Shown piece by piece: positions 8,712 through 18,694 of a stretch of DNA of 64,000 bases. A model generated the notes under the pieces. The model ran no database searches. It saw only the letters and a list, made by a program, of their open reading frames with translations, and had not been told where the DNA came from. Source of the DNA: Sphingomonas sp. Leaf20. Its GTDB lineage: Bacteria > Pseudomonadota > Alphaproteobacteria > Sphingomonadales > Sphingomonadaceae. Location of the stretch: assembly GCF_001421535.1 (NCBI RefSeq), contig NZ_LMKN01000008.1, positions 896,980-960,979 on the forward strand. Reading direction: 5' to 3'. The position numbers and the translations under genes were made by a program. Position 1 is the stretch's first letter, and the number at the start of each line of letters is the position of its first letter.

Positions 8712-11700
8712 CTATTCGGTAAGCTCGCCTAGCAGTTCGCGCGTTCGCTCGATGCGGCGATCAACGTCGTCGATCCGCTCGCGGACGAGCCAGCGTCGCT
8801 TCGACGCCTCGAACGGCGGCGGCAGCGTCGCCTTGGGATCACCCATCGTGACCGCGATCGCCCCAGGGCCGACGTCGATCTGGCGGATGTCCGCCTGACA
8901 CGCGAGCGCGCCGATCCGCGCCGCATCGAGCAGACGGATCGCAGCAGCGGGCACCGTGCCGAACCGATCCTCCAGCTCGACCTGGAACGCGTCGAGCGCG
9001 GCAACGTCGTTCAGATGCGCGAGCCGGCCATAGAGCGTCAGGCGAAGATCGGTCTCGGGGATCCAGTCCTCGGGCAGCATGCCGTCGATCCCGAGGTTCA
9101 GCACCGGCTGCCATCGATCCGCCGGCTCGCCGCGCGCGACCTTCAATGCCTGGCCGAGCAGATGCTGGTACAGATCGATGCCGATCAGCTTCATGTGCCC
9201 GGCCTGCTCCTCGCCGACGAGATCGCCCGCACCGCGCATGTCGAGATCGCGCGCGCTGATCGCGAACCCCGCACCGAGCTGGTCGAATGCCTGGAGCGTG
9301 CGCAGGCGCTTCATCGTGGCGTCCGCGATCGTCGCGTCGCCCGCGGTCAGCAGCAGGATCTGTCCGCGTCGTCCACCGCGACCGACCCGGCCCCGCAGCT
9401 GGTGCAGCTGCGACAGTCCGAAGCGGTCCGCGTGATGGACGATCATGGTGTTGGCGCGGGGGACGTCCAGCCCAGCCTCGATGATGTTGGTCGCGAGCAG
9501 GACGTCGCCGTCCCCAGCTGCGAACCCGGCCATCGCCTCGTCGAGCGTGGCCGCATCCATCTTGCCGTGCGCGACGACGAGCCCGAGCTCGGGAACGAGC
9601 TTGCGCAGCGTCGCGGCCAGCGGTTCGATATCCTCGATCCTCGGCACGACGACGAAGCTCTGTCCGCCACGCGCGCGTTCGCGGCGCAGCGCCTTGCGCA
9701 CCGCGAGTTCGTCGAACGTGGCGATCGTGGTGCGGATCGGCTGGCGTCGCGCCGGCGGCGTCGCGATGATCGAGATCGCCTGAAGCCCGACCATCGCCGA
9801 CTGGAGCGTACGCGGGATCGGTGTCGCGCTCAGCGTGAGCACGTGCCCGGCACCAATCTCGCGCAGCGATTGCTTGGCCTTCGCGCCAAACCGTTGTTCC
9901 TCATCGATCACGACGAGCGCGAGGTCCTTGTAGGCGACGCTCTTGGCACCCAGCGCGCTGGTCCCGACGACGACCGCGATCGATCCGTCGGCAAGACCCG
10001 CGCAGACCCGCTTGCGCTCGGCGGCGCTCGACAGGCGCGACAGCGACGCCACCTCGTAACCCGACCCCGCAAAGCGCGCGCGCATCGTATCGAGATGCTG
10101 GCGGACGAGCACGGTGGTCGGCGCGACAAGCGCGACCTGGCGGCCCGCGAGTGCGACCAGCGCGGCGGCGCGCAACGCCACTTCCGTCTTGCCGTAGCCG
10201 ACATCGCCGACGATCAGCCGGTCCATGGGCGTGCCACTGGCGAGGTCCGAGCGGACCGCGGCGATAGCGCGTGCCTGATCGGGGGTTTCGGAGAATTTGA
10301 AGCCTGCCGCAAACGTCTCGTACGCTGCAGAATCTGGGGCGATCGGATCGGTCGACCGCGCGCTGCGCTCGGCGGCGAGATCCTTCAGCGCACGCGCGCT
10401 TTCGGCGATCGCCGCGTCGATGCCCGCACGCCGCTTGTTCCAGCTGCCGCCGTCGAGCGTATCGAGCGTCACCGCATCGGCATCCGCGCCATAGCGCCAG
10501 ATCCGGTTGGCTTCGGCGACGGGGACGAGGCGGCGTGCGCCCTTGGCATATTCGAGGACGATCGCGTCGCTCGCGGTCGTCTCGTCCATCTGGACGGTCT
10601 CGATACCCCGCACCGCGCCGATGCCGTGGTCTTCGTGGACGACGAGATCGCCGATGTGGAGCGCACGTCCCTCGTCGAAGCCCATGCCGGTCAGGACCGG
10701 ACCATCGTCAAGCCTCGCGCGGCTGCCGAGCAGGTCGGCGGCGGCGACGATCGTCAGGCCGTCATGCACGAACCCGCGCTCGACCGGCGCGCACAGCAAT
10801 GCGATCGTGCCCGCCGGTACCTTGCGCGCATCGTCGAGCGTCGCGGCGGTCTCCACCGTCATGCCGAGACGCGGGGCCAGGAAGCGGAGGTCCCGCGCGG
10901 ACCCGGCGATCGTCAGCGGTGCATCGGCGGTCACCGATTTGGCGTAGCGGCGGAACGCCCGCACCGGATCGCGGCGTTCGACGAAGCGCGGGGTCTGCTC
11001 GACAGGCTCGTCGTCGCGGATGATGCGCGACACCTTGGTCGACGCGTCCCATGCCGCCGCGTCGACAAGCCTGGGTGCCACGGACCGCTTCGCCGCACCG
11101 TCGAGCGCGAGCGCGAGGAAGCGCGCGCGGCGCGCTGCGACGGTCGGGTCGAGATACATCACGGCATCGGGCAGATGGTCGGTGATCGAGACACCCTCGC
11201 CGAGCGCGGGTTCGTTTGCGCGACCGATCATCACCTCGGCGACGTCGTCGAGACCCCGTTGCGTGACCGCGTCATAGGGGCGAATGCTCGTGACGATCCC
11301 ATCCTCGAACGCGATCCGCACCGGATGGACCTGGTCGGCAGGGAAGATGTCGACGACATTGCCGCGTACCGCGATCTCGCCGGGCTCGTCGACGCGGTCG
11401 TCGACGACATAGCCCAGATGATCGGCCAGATCGGGCAGGCCGGCGATATCGATCGGCTCGCCGACCTTCAGCAGCGGCGGTGCCTCGTCAAATGCCGACG
11501 GGGCAGCGTAGCGGACCGCGCTCGCCTCGGCGGAGAGGACGAGCAGGATCGGGGCGGGTGACGGCGCCGTCGCGGCGATCCGCAGCCGGCGCAGCGCGGC
11601 GACGCGCTGGCCGATATTGGCGGCACTGGCGGGGGCGTCATCGCCGGGCAGCGCATCGCTCGCGACGAGATGGACGACCGTCGTGTCGGGGGCAAACGCA

Positions 11701-11867
11701 CCGGCAAGCCGCGCGATCAGATCGGCGCGCTGGTCGTCCTCGACGACGAGGATGCAGCGTGCGGCGTTCGTTGCAACGATGTCCGCGGCGACGATCGCGG
11801 GTAGGCTGGCCTGTTGCCGGAGGTCGGTTTCGCCCGGCAGGGTGATATTGTCGGTACGCTTAAGCAT
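8712..11867 (-). CDS. Mfd-type transcription-repair coupling helicase, short N-terminus
   Basis: Mfd displaces stalled RNA polymerase and recruits UvrA. This 1051-residue protein has the full order: a UvrB-like N-terminal part (DIFPADQVHPVRI), an RNA polymerase-interaction domain beginning VVHEDHGIG near residue 408, a RecG-like translocase (Walker A GDVGYGKTE near 554, DEEQ box, SATPIPRT, QLRGRVGR) and the C-terminal TRCF domain (MRGAGDLVGEEQ). E. coli Mfd has these elements about 70 residues later, so the N-terminal half is condensed. ATG 11867 is preferred because AGGGAG lies five bases upstream; ATG 11897 in frame lacks this. It may be the only Mfd or a divergent second copy; the window cannot tell. 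Confidence 0.83.
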   Translation of the reverse strand: MLKRTDNITLPGETDLRQQASLPAIVAADIVATNAARCILVVEDDQRADLIARLAGAFAPDTTVVHLVASDALPGDDAPASAANIGQRVAALRRLRIAATAPSPAPILLVLSAEASAVRYAAPSAFDEAPPLLKVGEPIDIAGLPDLADHLGYVVDDRVDEPGEIAVRGNVVDIFPADQVHPVRIAFEDGIVTSIRPYDAVTQRGLDDVAEVMIGRANEPALGEGVSITDHLPDAVMYLDPTVAARRARFLALALDGAAKRSVAPRLVDAAAWDASTKVSRIIRDDEPVEQTPRFVERRDPVRAFRRYAKSVTADAPLTIAGSARDLRFLAPRLGMTVETAATLDDARKVPAGTIALLCAPVERGFVHDGLTIVAAADLLGSRARLDDGPVLTGMGFDEGRALHIGDLVVHEDHGIGAVRGIETVQMDETTASDAIVLEYAKGARRLVPVAEANRIWRYGADADAVTLDTLDGGSWNKRRAGIDAAIAESARALKDLAAERSARSTDPIAPDSAAYETFAAGFKFSETPDQARAIAAVRSDLASGTPMDRLIVGDVGYGKTEVALRAAALVALAGRQVALVAPTTVLVRQHLDTMRARFAGSGYEVASLSRLSSAAERKRVCAGLADGSIAVVVGTSALGAKSVAYKDLALVVIDEEQRFGAKAKQSLREIGAGHVLTLSATPIPRTLQSAMVGLQAISIIATPPARRQPIRTTIATFDELAVRKALRRERARGGQSFVVVPRIEDIEPLAATLRKLVPELGLVVAHGKMDAATLDEAMAGFAAGDGDVLLATNIIEAGLDVPRANTMIVHHADRFGLSQLHQLRGRVGRGGRRGQILLLTAGDATIADATMKRLRTLQAFDQLGAGFAISARDLDMRGAGDLVGEEQAGHMKLIGIDLYQHLLGQALKVARGEPADRWQPVLNLGIDGMLPEDWIPETDLRLTLYGRLAHLNDVAALDAFQVELEDRFGTVPAAAIRLLDAARIGALACQADIRQIDVGPGAIAVTMGDPKATLPPPFEASKRRWLVRERIDDVDRRIERTRELLGELTE

Positions 11868-12085
11868 GGCCACTCCCTGCGGGCCATTGCCGCGCATTTT
11901 CTGAACGGCGCGAGAACATCAGCGTTCCCAGCGACATGGCGGGTGAGCAAGATAAAAATAGTGCGCCGGACGGTGAACCTTTTGTAAAATTCCCCCGCAC
12001 CGACGGCGCGCGAAATGATCCGTGGCGCGGGCGTGCGGTGATGCCTAGACTGGTCGCTCATGCGGGGATGGCAGGAGATGAAGAT

Positions 12086-13138
12086 TTGACCGAGTTGCCG
12101 TTCACGCCCGATCGACGCCGCGTGCTCACGGATGCCGTGACGGGTGGTCTGGCCATCGGCTGCCTCGCGCTGTTCGGGGGGGCTGCACGCGCGGCCGAAA
12201 CCGGCGTGCCGACCCTCAAGCGCATGTCGCCGGCGCTTGATCGTATCGTGGCGCCGGGGACGCGGGTCGAGGTGATCGCAACGGGGATTCGCTGGGCGGA
12301 GGGGCCCGTCTGGGTGCCGGACGGCGGCTATCTGCTTTTCTCCGATCCGCCTGCCAACATCGTGCGACGCTGGACGCGCGCATCGGGGACAAGTGTCTTC
12401 CTCACGCCCTCCGGCGCGGGGGGCACCGATCCCAAGCTCATCCGCGAACCCGGTGCGAACGGACTGACACTCGACAGGCAGGGTCGGCTGCTGCTCGCGA
12501 ACAGCGGCGGCCGGACGATCGACCGGTTCGATCTCGCGACGCGGCGGCGGACGGTGCTGGCGGAGCGTTTCGAGGGCAAACGCTTCAACAGCCCGAACGA
12601 CATGCACGTCGCGCGGGACGGTGCGATCTACTTCACCGACCCGCCGTACGGGCTGGCGGAGGGAGACGATTCACCGCTGAAGGAAATGCGCGTCAACGGC
12701 GTGTACCGGCGACGGCCCGGTGGTCGCATCGACCTGCTCGACGCGACGCTGACGCGGCCGAACGGGATCGCGTTGTCGCCCGACGAACGGCGGCTCTATG
12801 TCTCGGTGTCGGACGAGGTCGCGCCGCGGATCATGGTCTATGATCTCGATGCGAGCGGACAGGCGCGCAATCGCCGCGTGCTGCTCGACGCGGCGCCGAT
12901 GAAGGCGGCTGGTGGCGCGGGGCTCCCCGACGGGATGAAGGTCGCGCGCGACGGGACCCTGGTCTGCTCGGTACCCGGCGGGATGATGATGATGACGCCC
13001 GAGGCGGAACCGATCGCGCTGATCGCGACCGGCGCACCGATCGCGAATTGCGCGTTCGGCGAGGGTGGTCGCGCGCTCTACATGGCGGCGAACGACCGGG
13101 TGCTGCGCCTGCCGCTGCGCGCGGGGTGGCAGGGCTGA
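12086..13138 (+). CDS. SMP-30/gluconolactonase-family lactonase, Tat-exported
   Basis: The product resembles SMP-30/gluconolactonase six-bladed propeller enzymes that open sugar lactones. Family signs are GIRWAEGPVWVP, FNSPNDMHV, YFTDPPYGL and RPNGIALSPDERRLYVS, which supply metal ligands (the Glu, Asn and Asp positions). TTG 12086 is preferred: AGGAG at 12073-12077 sits eight bases upstream, and the product then begins TELPFTPDRRRVLTDA, a twin-arginine signal with hydrophobic core and ARA cleavage region. ATG 12068 and ATG 11936 are in-frame alternatives with weaker ribosome sites. It is divergent from mfd and meets the cupin gene tail to tail. Confidence 0.82.
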   Translation: MTELPFTPDRRRVLTDAVTGGLAIGCLALFGGAARAAETGVPTLKRMSPALDRIVAPGTRVEVIATGIRWAEGPVWVPDGGYLLFSDPPANIVRRWTRASGTSVFLTPSGAGGTDPKLIREPGANGLTLDRQGRLLLANSGGRTIDRFDLATRRRTVLAERFEGKRFNSPNDMHVARDGAIYFTDPPYGLAEGDDSPLKEMRVNGVYRRRPGGRIDLLDATLTRPNGIALSPDERRLYVSVSDEVAPRIMVYDLDASGQARNRRVLLDAAPMKAAGGAGLPDGMKVARDGTLVCSVPGGMMMMTPEAEPIALIATGAPIANCAFGEGGRALYMAANDRVLRLPLRAGWQG

Positions 13139-13147
13139 TCGCCGGCG

Positions 13148-13627
13148 TCAGCGCGGGAGTTTCATCCCCAGCAGGACGAGCCGGTCGCCGGTGATCCCGA
13201 ACCCGTGCGGGACGCCCGCAGGAATCAGCAGGACGTCGCCCGGCGCGAGCGACCGGGTGGTGCCGCCGACGATGCGGTCGCCCTCGGTCAGCTCCGGCTT
13301 GACGGGCCGCGGTGCCACCAGCGTTCCGCCGGACAGCAGTGTACCCTTGCCGGCGATGACGATCGCATATTCGGCCTCTGCCGGATGCACCGCGGGACGG
13401 CCCGGCGCCTTCCAATATTCGAGCGCCGCGACCGTCTTGCCGTCGCGGACCGGCGGCTGCCAGGCAAAGCCCTGACCGGGCTTCATCGCCTTCGCCATCG
13501 CCGCAACCTGCGCGGTCACGTCGGGACCGGTCGCAAAGCGCGTCGGGTCGGCCGTCTGCGCCATTGCCGGCACGCTCGCCGCGAACAGCGCGAGCGCAGC
13601 GGCCTTGACGCCGTTCGCCGCGATCAT
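13148..13627 (-). CDS. Secreted cupin-domain protein
   Basis: A 159-residue protein with a Sec signal (AALALFAASVPAMAQ) and one cupin barrel. The cupin shows HPAEAEYAIVIAGKGTLL and, later, LIPAGVPHGFG, where the second-motif histidine is kept and the first motif is partly degenerate. Cupins bind sugars or metals; no reaction can be assigned. ATG 13627 overlaps the stop of the upstream oxidoreductase gene (ATGA), so the two are translationally coupled and probably act on the same periplasmic compound. Confidence 0.75.
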   Translation of the reverse strand: MIAANGVKAAALALFAASVPAMAQTADPTRFATGPDVTAQVAAMAKAMKPGQGFAWQPPVRDGKTVAALEYWKAPGRPAVHPAEAEYAIVIAGKGTLLSGGTLVAPRPVKPELTEGDRIVGGTTRSLAPGDVLLIPAGVPHGFGITGDRLVLLGMKLPR

Positions 13628-14730
13628 GCCGTGCCGCCCAGCCCGATCGTCCGCCCCTCGCGCGCGGAGCGATAGATCGCCTCGACGATCCGCATGTCGC
13701 GCAAGCCCTCTTCGCCGGACACGATCGGTTCGCGACCGCTGCGAACGCACTGCGCGAGGTGATCGAGCTGGCCGGCGAACTGCGTCTTGGCGGGGCCGGG
13801 CGGCGGCGTGACCTGTTGCTCGCGGCCGTCTTTGCCGGTCCACATCTGGTTGCCCTCGTAGCGCGTCGCGGGCTCGAGTTCGATCCGCCCCTTGTCGCCC
13901 ATCAACAGGATATGGTTCTGGTTCGCGCTGTACATCGACTGGCAGCCGGCGATCGCGCCGGAGGGAAATTCGAGCGTCCAGTCGATCATGTCCTCGACCT
14001 CGGCGAAACGCGGGTCGCGGCGGTCGGTGGATTCGCGCGCGGTCACCGCGATCGGCTCCTCGCCGGTCATGTAGCGCGCCGCCTGCAGACTGTAGATGCC
14101 CATGTCCATCAACGAACCGCCACCCGACAAGGCGCGCTTCAGACGCCATTTCGACGGATCGCCCTGCGTGAAGCCATGTTCCGAGCGGACATAGCGGATC
14201 TTCCCCGCGGCGCCCGCGCGCGCGAGCCGCATCGCCTCCACGTTGAACGGTTCGAAATGGCAGCGGTATCCGATCATCAGCTTGCGGTTCGCGGTCTTGC
14301 ACGCGGCGATCATCGCCTCGCATTCGGCGACCGAGACTGCCATCGGCTTTTCGCACATGACGTGCTTGCCCGCCTTGGCCGCGTGTATGGTGTATTCGGC
14401 GTGGAGCGCGTTGGGCAGGCACACATAGACGATGTCGATGTCCGGATTGTCGCGGATCGAGTCGAAATTGGCGTAGGAATAGATCGCGCTGGCGGGCAGG
14501 CCATGCTCGGCCGCGACGCGCTTCGCCTTGGCCGGATCACCGCTGACGATCGCCGCGAGCCGGCTGTGCGTGCAGTTCTTGAACTGCGGGATGATGACGC
14601 CGAGACCGTAGGAACCGAGCCCTACGATCGCGTAGCCGAGTGGCCGGTCCGAACGTTCCGCCGCGCAGGCCCCCGAGGTCAGCGTCAGCGCTGCTGCCGA
14701 AATGATGAGATCGCGTCGTGCGATGTCCAT
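13624..14730 (-). CDS. Gfo/Idh/MocA-family oxidoreductase, Tat-exported
   Basis: A 368-residue NAD(P)-dependent oxidoreductase related to glucose-fructose oxidoreductase. After a twin-arginine leader (MDIARRDLIISAAALTLT) come the Rossmann segment YAIVGLGSYGLGVI near residue 33, the family Lys motif CEKPMA near residue 125 and a C-terminal Gfo/Idh sheet domain (GGGSLMDMGIYSLQAARY). ATG 14730 is supported by AGGAGAG upstream; an earlier ATG at 14793 has none. Tat export with cofactor already bound is how Zymomonas GFOR reaches the periplasm. The gene follows the TonB receptor by 78 bases and is coupled to the cupin gene. Confidence 0.86.
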   Translation of the reverse strand: MDIARRDLIISAAALTLTSGACAAERSDRPLGYAIVGLGSYGLGVIIPQFKNCTHSRLAAIVSGDPAKAKRVAAEHGLPASAIYSYANFDSIRDNPDIDIVYVCLPNALHAEYTIHAAKAGKHVMCEKPMAVSVAECEAMIAACKTANRKLMIGYRCHFEPFNVEAMRLARAGAAGKIRYVRSEHGFTQGDPSKWRLKRALSGGGSLMDMGIYSLQAARYMTGEEPIAVTARESTDRRDPRFAEVEDMIDWTLEFPSGAIAGCQSMYSANQNHILLMGDKGRIELEPATRYEGNQMWTGKDGREQQVTPPPGPAKTQFAGQLDHLAQCVRSGREPIVSGEEGLRDMRIVEAIYRSAREGRTIGLGGTA

Positions 14731-14808
14731 GGCGATTTCTCTCCTATGCGACTTGATCGAGGACATGGTGGACCGGGCCGCGGTCGGGCGCAACCGCGGG
14801 GCCGGCGA

Positions 14809-17805
14809 TCAGAACCGCGCGCGCATGCCGAGCCGGTAGAAGCGGCCGAGCGTGTCGTAGAGCGCGGGATTGACGTCGAGCCCGGTGTTCGTCTGCGGTG
14901 CAGGCTCGGGGTCGTGATCGAACATGTTGTCGACCTTGAAGAACAGGCTGACCTGCTTGGAGAGGTTCACCGATCCGCCGAGATCGAAGTAGAAGGCGCC
15001 CTTCATCGTGTTGTAGTCGATCGTCGGATGGTTCGCGGTCGAGATCGGGCAAGCGGTCGTGCAGACGACATACTGGTTGCCGAAATTGCCGTCGGAGAAC
15101 CAGCGTTCCTGCAGCGTCAGGCTGAAGACCTCGTTGTCGTAGCTCTGCGTCGCGAGCCATTTCCAGTCGGGGGTCGCCCCATTGTTCGCACCCGCCTGGT
15201 CGACCGTCGCGACCCCTTCGATACCGGCCTTCACGAGGAATTCGCGGACATTGGTGCCGAGCGCGCGGATCGTGAAGTTGCCCGGTAGGCCGAGCGGCTG
15301 CTTCCACTGATAGCTCGCCTCGATGTCGAATCCGCTGGTCTTCCACGAGGCGAGGTTGAACGGCTGGACGTTGATGAAATTGCCCCCCTGCGTCGGGCTG
15401 TTGAGGACGAAGCCGCCGCAGAACGCCTGATTGCCCTCGAAGCAGAAGCGGACGATCTGGTCCGCCGACAGCGTCGAGATCACGCCGTCGAGCTTGATGC
15501 TGTAATAGTCGAACGACAGGCCGAGGCCGGGCAGCCAGGACGGATGCGACAGGACGATGCCGGCTTCGGTATTGCGCGCGATCTCGGGCTTCAGGTTCGG
15601 ATTGCCGATGGTGTTCTGGAACGCCTGGACGCCGCCGCCGGGCGGGAAGGGGTTGGTGAAATTGGGCAGCGTCGTGACGGTCGGCGCGGCGAACAGTTCG
15701 GACAAATTGGGCGCACGCACGTCGCGCGACGTCACCGCGCGCAGGCGGATGCCGTCGAACGGCGTCTCCCAGGTGCCGCCGACCTTCCACGCCCAGATCG
15801 TTCCCGACGTGCTGTAGTGCGTGACGCGGCCCGCACCGTTCAGATTGGCACGGCCGACCGCGTCGCTGCCGAACAGCGGCAGGTTGAGCTCGAGAAAGCC
15901 TTCATATACCTCGTACTTGCCGCCGCCGTTCTTGTAGTTGCCCGCCGCCCAGTTGCTCCCCAGCGTCGAGTTGAGCAGCGGGTCTGCGGGATAGTCGGCG
16001 CTGTTCGGGCTGAGCGGCGTGACGCCGGCGCCGTAGGGATCGCCGTGCACGCGGTAGAACTCGCGGCGATATTCACCGCCGAACGCGACGGCGAGCGGTC
16101 CTGCCCAGAGGCTGAGCGGTTCGCCCGAGAAGTTCAGGCTGGCGACGTCCTGCGTCAGCTTGGTCCGCTGCAGCGGACCGTTGGCGGGCGTGACATAGGC
16201 GAGTGCCGCCGACGAAGGCTGCGCGCCGCCAAAGATGTTGATCGGCTGGCATCCGGCGGCACGTGCGGCGGCGTCTGCGCAGACGATCGCGCCGTTCAGC
16301 GTGATCGCGTTGGCGGCGGCGACATAGCGGTTCTGCAGCACGGTGTTGTCGACATCGATATGCGCAAGCGTGATGCCGTGCTCGTAATAGCCGTCATAAT
16401 TCCAGGCGGTGCCGCCGACGTCGAACCGTCCCTTCAGCCCACCGACGAACCGGTACTGGCGGCGGTCGGTCTGCACGAGCGGATCGGGAAAATTGCCGTT
16501 GCTCGTGCCAAAGCCGAACTGCGTGATGCCGGCGGTCGCGCAGCGGTCGCGGATCAGCTGCGGCAGATACGGATTGGCGCACTGCACGGTGAGGTTCGGG
16601 CGGTTGTAGCCCGGGCTCGGCTGGTTGCTGGTCTTCACCTGCGCGAGGTTGACCGTGACATACGCCTCGTTGTTGTCGGCGAAATCGAACCCGACGCGGG
16701 TGAAGCCGTTGAGGCGTTCGAGCGCGGACTTGAGCGACGCGCCCGATCCCGGCGCACCCGACAGGTCGCCGCCGACGCAGAAGCTGTTGCCGGGGAAGCA
16801 CCCCGTCACGCCGCCGGTGCCCGTGGGTCGCCCGTTCGACCCGTAGTTGAAGTTGAACGGCGCACCGTTCTGGTCGAACGCAATGCCCTGCAGCGGGCCG
16901 TTGTTGATCAACCCGAACCGCGCATATTGATAGGGCTGCGCGTAATCGCGGTAGTTGAACTGCGGCAGGCCGTTGTTCGCCTGCCCCGTGTTGACCAGCG
17001 TCGTCGCGCGGTACCAGTCACGCCCCTTGGCGAGATCGGTGCCGAAATCGCCCGGGCCGACGCCGTCCTCATGGTCGTATTCGGCGCTGACGATCAGGTG
17101 CAGCCGGTCGCCCAGCAGCGCCTTGCCGAACGCCGCCTGGACCAGCGCCTGCTGATCGTCGCCGTAATTGGTGATGCCGCCCTGGATATTGCCCTTGAAC
17201 CCGGTGAACCGCGTGTCGGTGATGAAATTGACGACGCCGCCGACCGCGTCCGAGCCGTAGGACGCGGACGCGCCGCCGGTGACGACGTCGACGCGCTTGA
17301 CGAGCAATTGCGGGAACATGCTGATGTCGGGCACCCCGGTCACGTTCGCACCGACGACGCGCTGCCCGTCGAGCAAGGTCAGCGTGCGGATCGGACCGAG
17401 CCCGCGCAGCGAGAAGGAACTGAGCCCCTGCGTACCGCTCGACGTGCTGAACGTCCCCGTCGATGCGCCGGTCGATCCCTGGAGCGAAGGCAGTTGCGCG
17501 ATCGCGTTGAAGATGTTGGGCTGTGCGTTCTTGAGGATCTGATCCTCGCCGATCACCGTCGTCGGCGTCGGCGCGTTGAACCCGCTCGAGGTGATGCGCG
17601 TGCCCGTGACGACGATGTCCGCGGGGGACGGGGCTTGTGGCGTTGCCGCGCTGTCCTGCGGCGGGGCGGCGGGCGTGGGCTGGAGCACGGGCGCGGGACT
17701 GGTCTGTGCGAAGGCCGGCGCACAGGCCAGCGCGGTCGCGAGGACATAGAGACTGGTAGCGGTACCAAATACTGCTGCGAGAGTGCGCCCGGCGTGCGTT
17801 GTCAT
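14809..17805 (-). CDS. TonB-dependent outer-membrane receptor
   Basis: A 998-residue receptor with a signal peptide (cleavage near PAFAQ), a plug domain starting ADIVVTGTRITSSGFN, the plug motif YGSDAVGGVVNFIT near residue 200, and a long beta-barrel ending in Phe (RLGMRARF), as barrel-insertion signals do. It lacks the added N-terminal signalling domain of FecA-type receptors. ATG 17805 is favoured over the adjacent ATG 17808 because GGGGA then sits six bases away. The genes downstream suggest a sugar or sugar acid as ligand; this is inference. It would be energised by a TonB-ExbBD system such as that at 59861-62420. Confidence 0.9.
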   Translation of the reverse strand: MTTHAGRTLAAVFGTATSLYVLATALACAPAFAQTSPAPVLQPTPAAPPQDSAATPQAPSPADIVVTGTRITSSGFNAPTPTTVIGEDQILKNAQPNIFNAIAQLPSLQGSTGASTGTFSTSSGTQGLSSFSLRGLGPIRTLTLLDGQRVVGANVTGVPDISMFPQLLVKRVDVVTGGASASYGSDAVGGVVNFITDTRFTGFKGNIQGGITNYGDDQQALVQAAFGKALLGDRLHLIVSAEYDHEDGVGPGDFGTDLAKGRDWYRATTLVNTGQANNGLPQFNYRDYAQPYQYARFGLINNGPLQGIAFDQNGAPFNFNYGSNGRPTGTGGVTGCFPGNSFCVGGDLSGAPGSGASLKSALERLNGFTRVGFDFADNNEAYVTVNLAQVKTSNQPSPGYNRPNLTVQCANPYLPQLIRDRCATAGITQFGFGTSNGNFPDPLVQTDRRQYRFVGGLKGRFDVGGTAWNYDGYYEHGITLAHIDVDNTVLQNRYVAAANAITLNGAIVCADAAARAAGCQPINIFGGAQPSSAALAYVTPANGPLQRTKLTQDVASLNFSGEPLSLWAGPLAVAFGGEYRREFYRVHGDPYGAGVTPLSPNSADYPADPLLNSTLGSNWAAGNYKNGGGKYEVYEGFLELNLPLFGSDAVGRANLNGAGRVTHYSTSGTIWAWKVGGTWETPFDGIRLRAVTSRDVRAPNLSELFAAPTVTTLPNFTNPFPPGGGVQAFQNTIGNPNLKPEIARNTEAGIVLSHPSWLPGLGLSFDYYSIKLDGVISTLSADQIVRFCFEGNQAFCGGFVLNSPTQGGNFINVQPFNLASWKTSGFDIEASYQWKQPLGLPGNFTIRALGTNVREFLVKAGIEGVATVDQAGANNGATPDWKWLATQSYDNEVFSLTLQERWFSDGNFGNQYVVCTTACPISTANHPTIDYNTMKGAFYFDLGGSVNLSKQVSLFFKVDNMFDHDPEPAPQTNTGLDVNPALYDTLGRFYRLGMRARF

Positions 17806-17962
17806 CATCCATCCCCGTTTGATGCACGGGGACGTCGACTGGCTGTCCAGTTCTACCCCGTTTCGTTGCAGCCATGGTGTACGATATGGCGGGGCATCGG
17901 GCATCTACGACCAACGTCGCAATTCGGTCGGGGGCCGGCCGTGGCGCCCGGCCGGTGGGTCG

Positions 17963-18694
17963 TCAGGGCATCAGCCGCTTGCGCCCCTGCGACAGGTGCC
18001 AGCGCATCGCGAGCGCCGCGCCGTCGGCGTCCTGCGCGCGGATCGCTTCGACGATCGCGTCATGCTCGTCCATCATCGCCTTGATCGCCTCTGGCGGGCG
18101 CGACCGCGAGATGTCGACGCCGGCACGCAGGATTCGCATCACCGCGTCCTCGAGATGGTCGAACACATGGACGAACGCCGCGTTCGCGGTCGCCTCGACG
18201 ATCGCGCGGTGGAGCAGCCAGTCCTCGTCATGCGCGGGGGCGTTGGACAGCAGCGCGGCGCGAAGCGCCTCGAGCGTCCGTTCGATCGCATCGAGTTGCT
18301 GGCGCGACCGGCGTTGCGCCGCCAGACGCGCGGCTTCGGCCTCGAGCACGAACCGCACCTCGTACGTCCCGAGCGTCGTCGCCAGCGCATCCATCGGCAT
18401 GTGCGTGCCGAGCCGTTCGGACGGACGGCGCTTCACATAGGAGCCCGCACCGCGGCGCGCCTGGGTGATGCCGTCCGATGCCAGCCGGGCAAGCGCCTCG
18501 CGGACGATCGTCCGCGACATGCCGAACGTCGCCGCGAGCTGTGCCTCGGCGGGGAGCCGGTCGCCGACCGCGAGCCCGTCGCGCGCGATGATCTGGACGA
18601 TCGCGGTATAGGCGCGATCCGCCAGTCGACCTTCGGCCGGAAGCGACCGTTCCACGCGAGCCTCCTGAGACAGGGTATTGGAATCAGACGACAT
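17963..18694 (-). CDS. GntR-family (FCD-domain) transcriptional regulator
   Basis: A 243-residue FadR-subfamily regulator. The N-terminal winged helix spans roughly residues 25-90 (RLPAEAQLAATFGMSRTIVREALARLASDGI). The C-terminal FCD domain is all-helical, with the metal/ligand histidines in LLHRAIVEATANAAF and MRWHLSQ. FCD regulators usually sense small organic or sugar acids and repress nearby transport genes. Its first 11 bases overlap the end of the GntP permease gene, so the pair forms one transcript, which makes autoregulation through the inverted repeat upstream of gntP plausible. Confidence 0.9.
   Translation of the reverse strand: MSSDSNTLSQEARVERSLPAEGRLADRAYTAIVQIIARDGLAVGDRLPAEAQLAATFGMSRTIVREALARLASDGITQARRGAGSYVKRRPSERLGTHMPMDALATTLGTYEVRFVLEAEAARLAAQRRSRQQLDAIERTLEALRAALLSNAPAHDEDWLLHRAIVEATANAAFVHVFDHLEDAVMRILRAGVDISRSRPPEAIKAMMDEHDAIVEAIRAQDADGAALAMRWHLSQGRKRLMP

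Noticed and set aside
9015..11561. An 848-codon open frame on the plus strand antisense to the Mfd-type helicase gene
   Set aside because: It is a by-product of high GC and codon bias in the true gene; the translation is Arg/Asp-rich without any domain, and there is no ribosome site.
15544..18084. An 846-codon open frame antisense to the TonB receptor gene
   Set aside because: Same reason: no domain pattern, whereas the minus-strand frame shows a signal peptide, plug and barrel with a terminal Phe.
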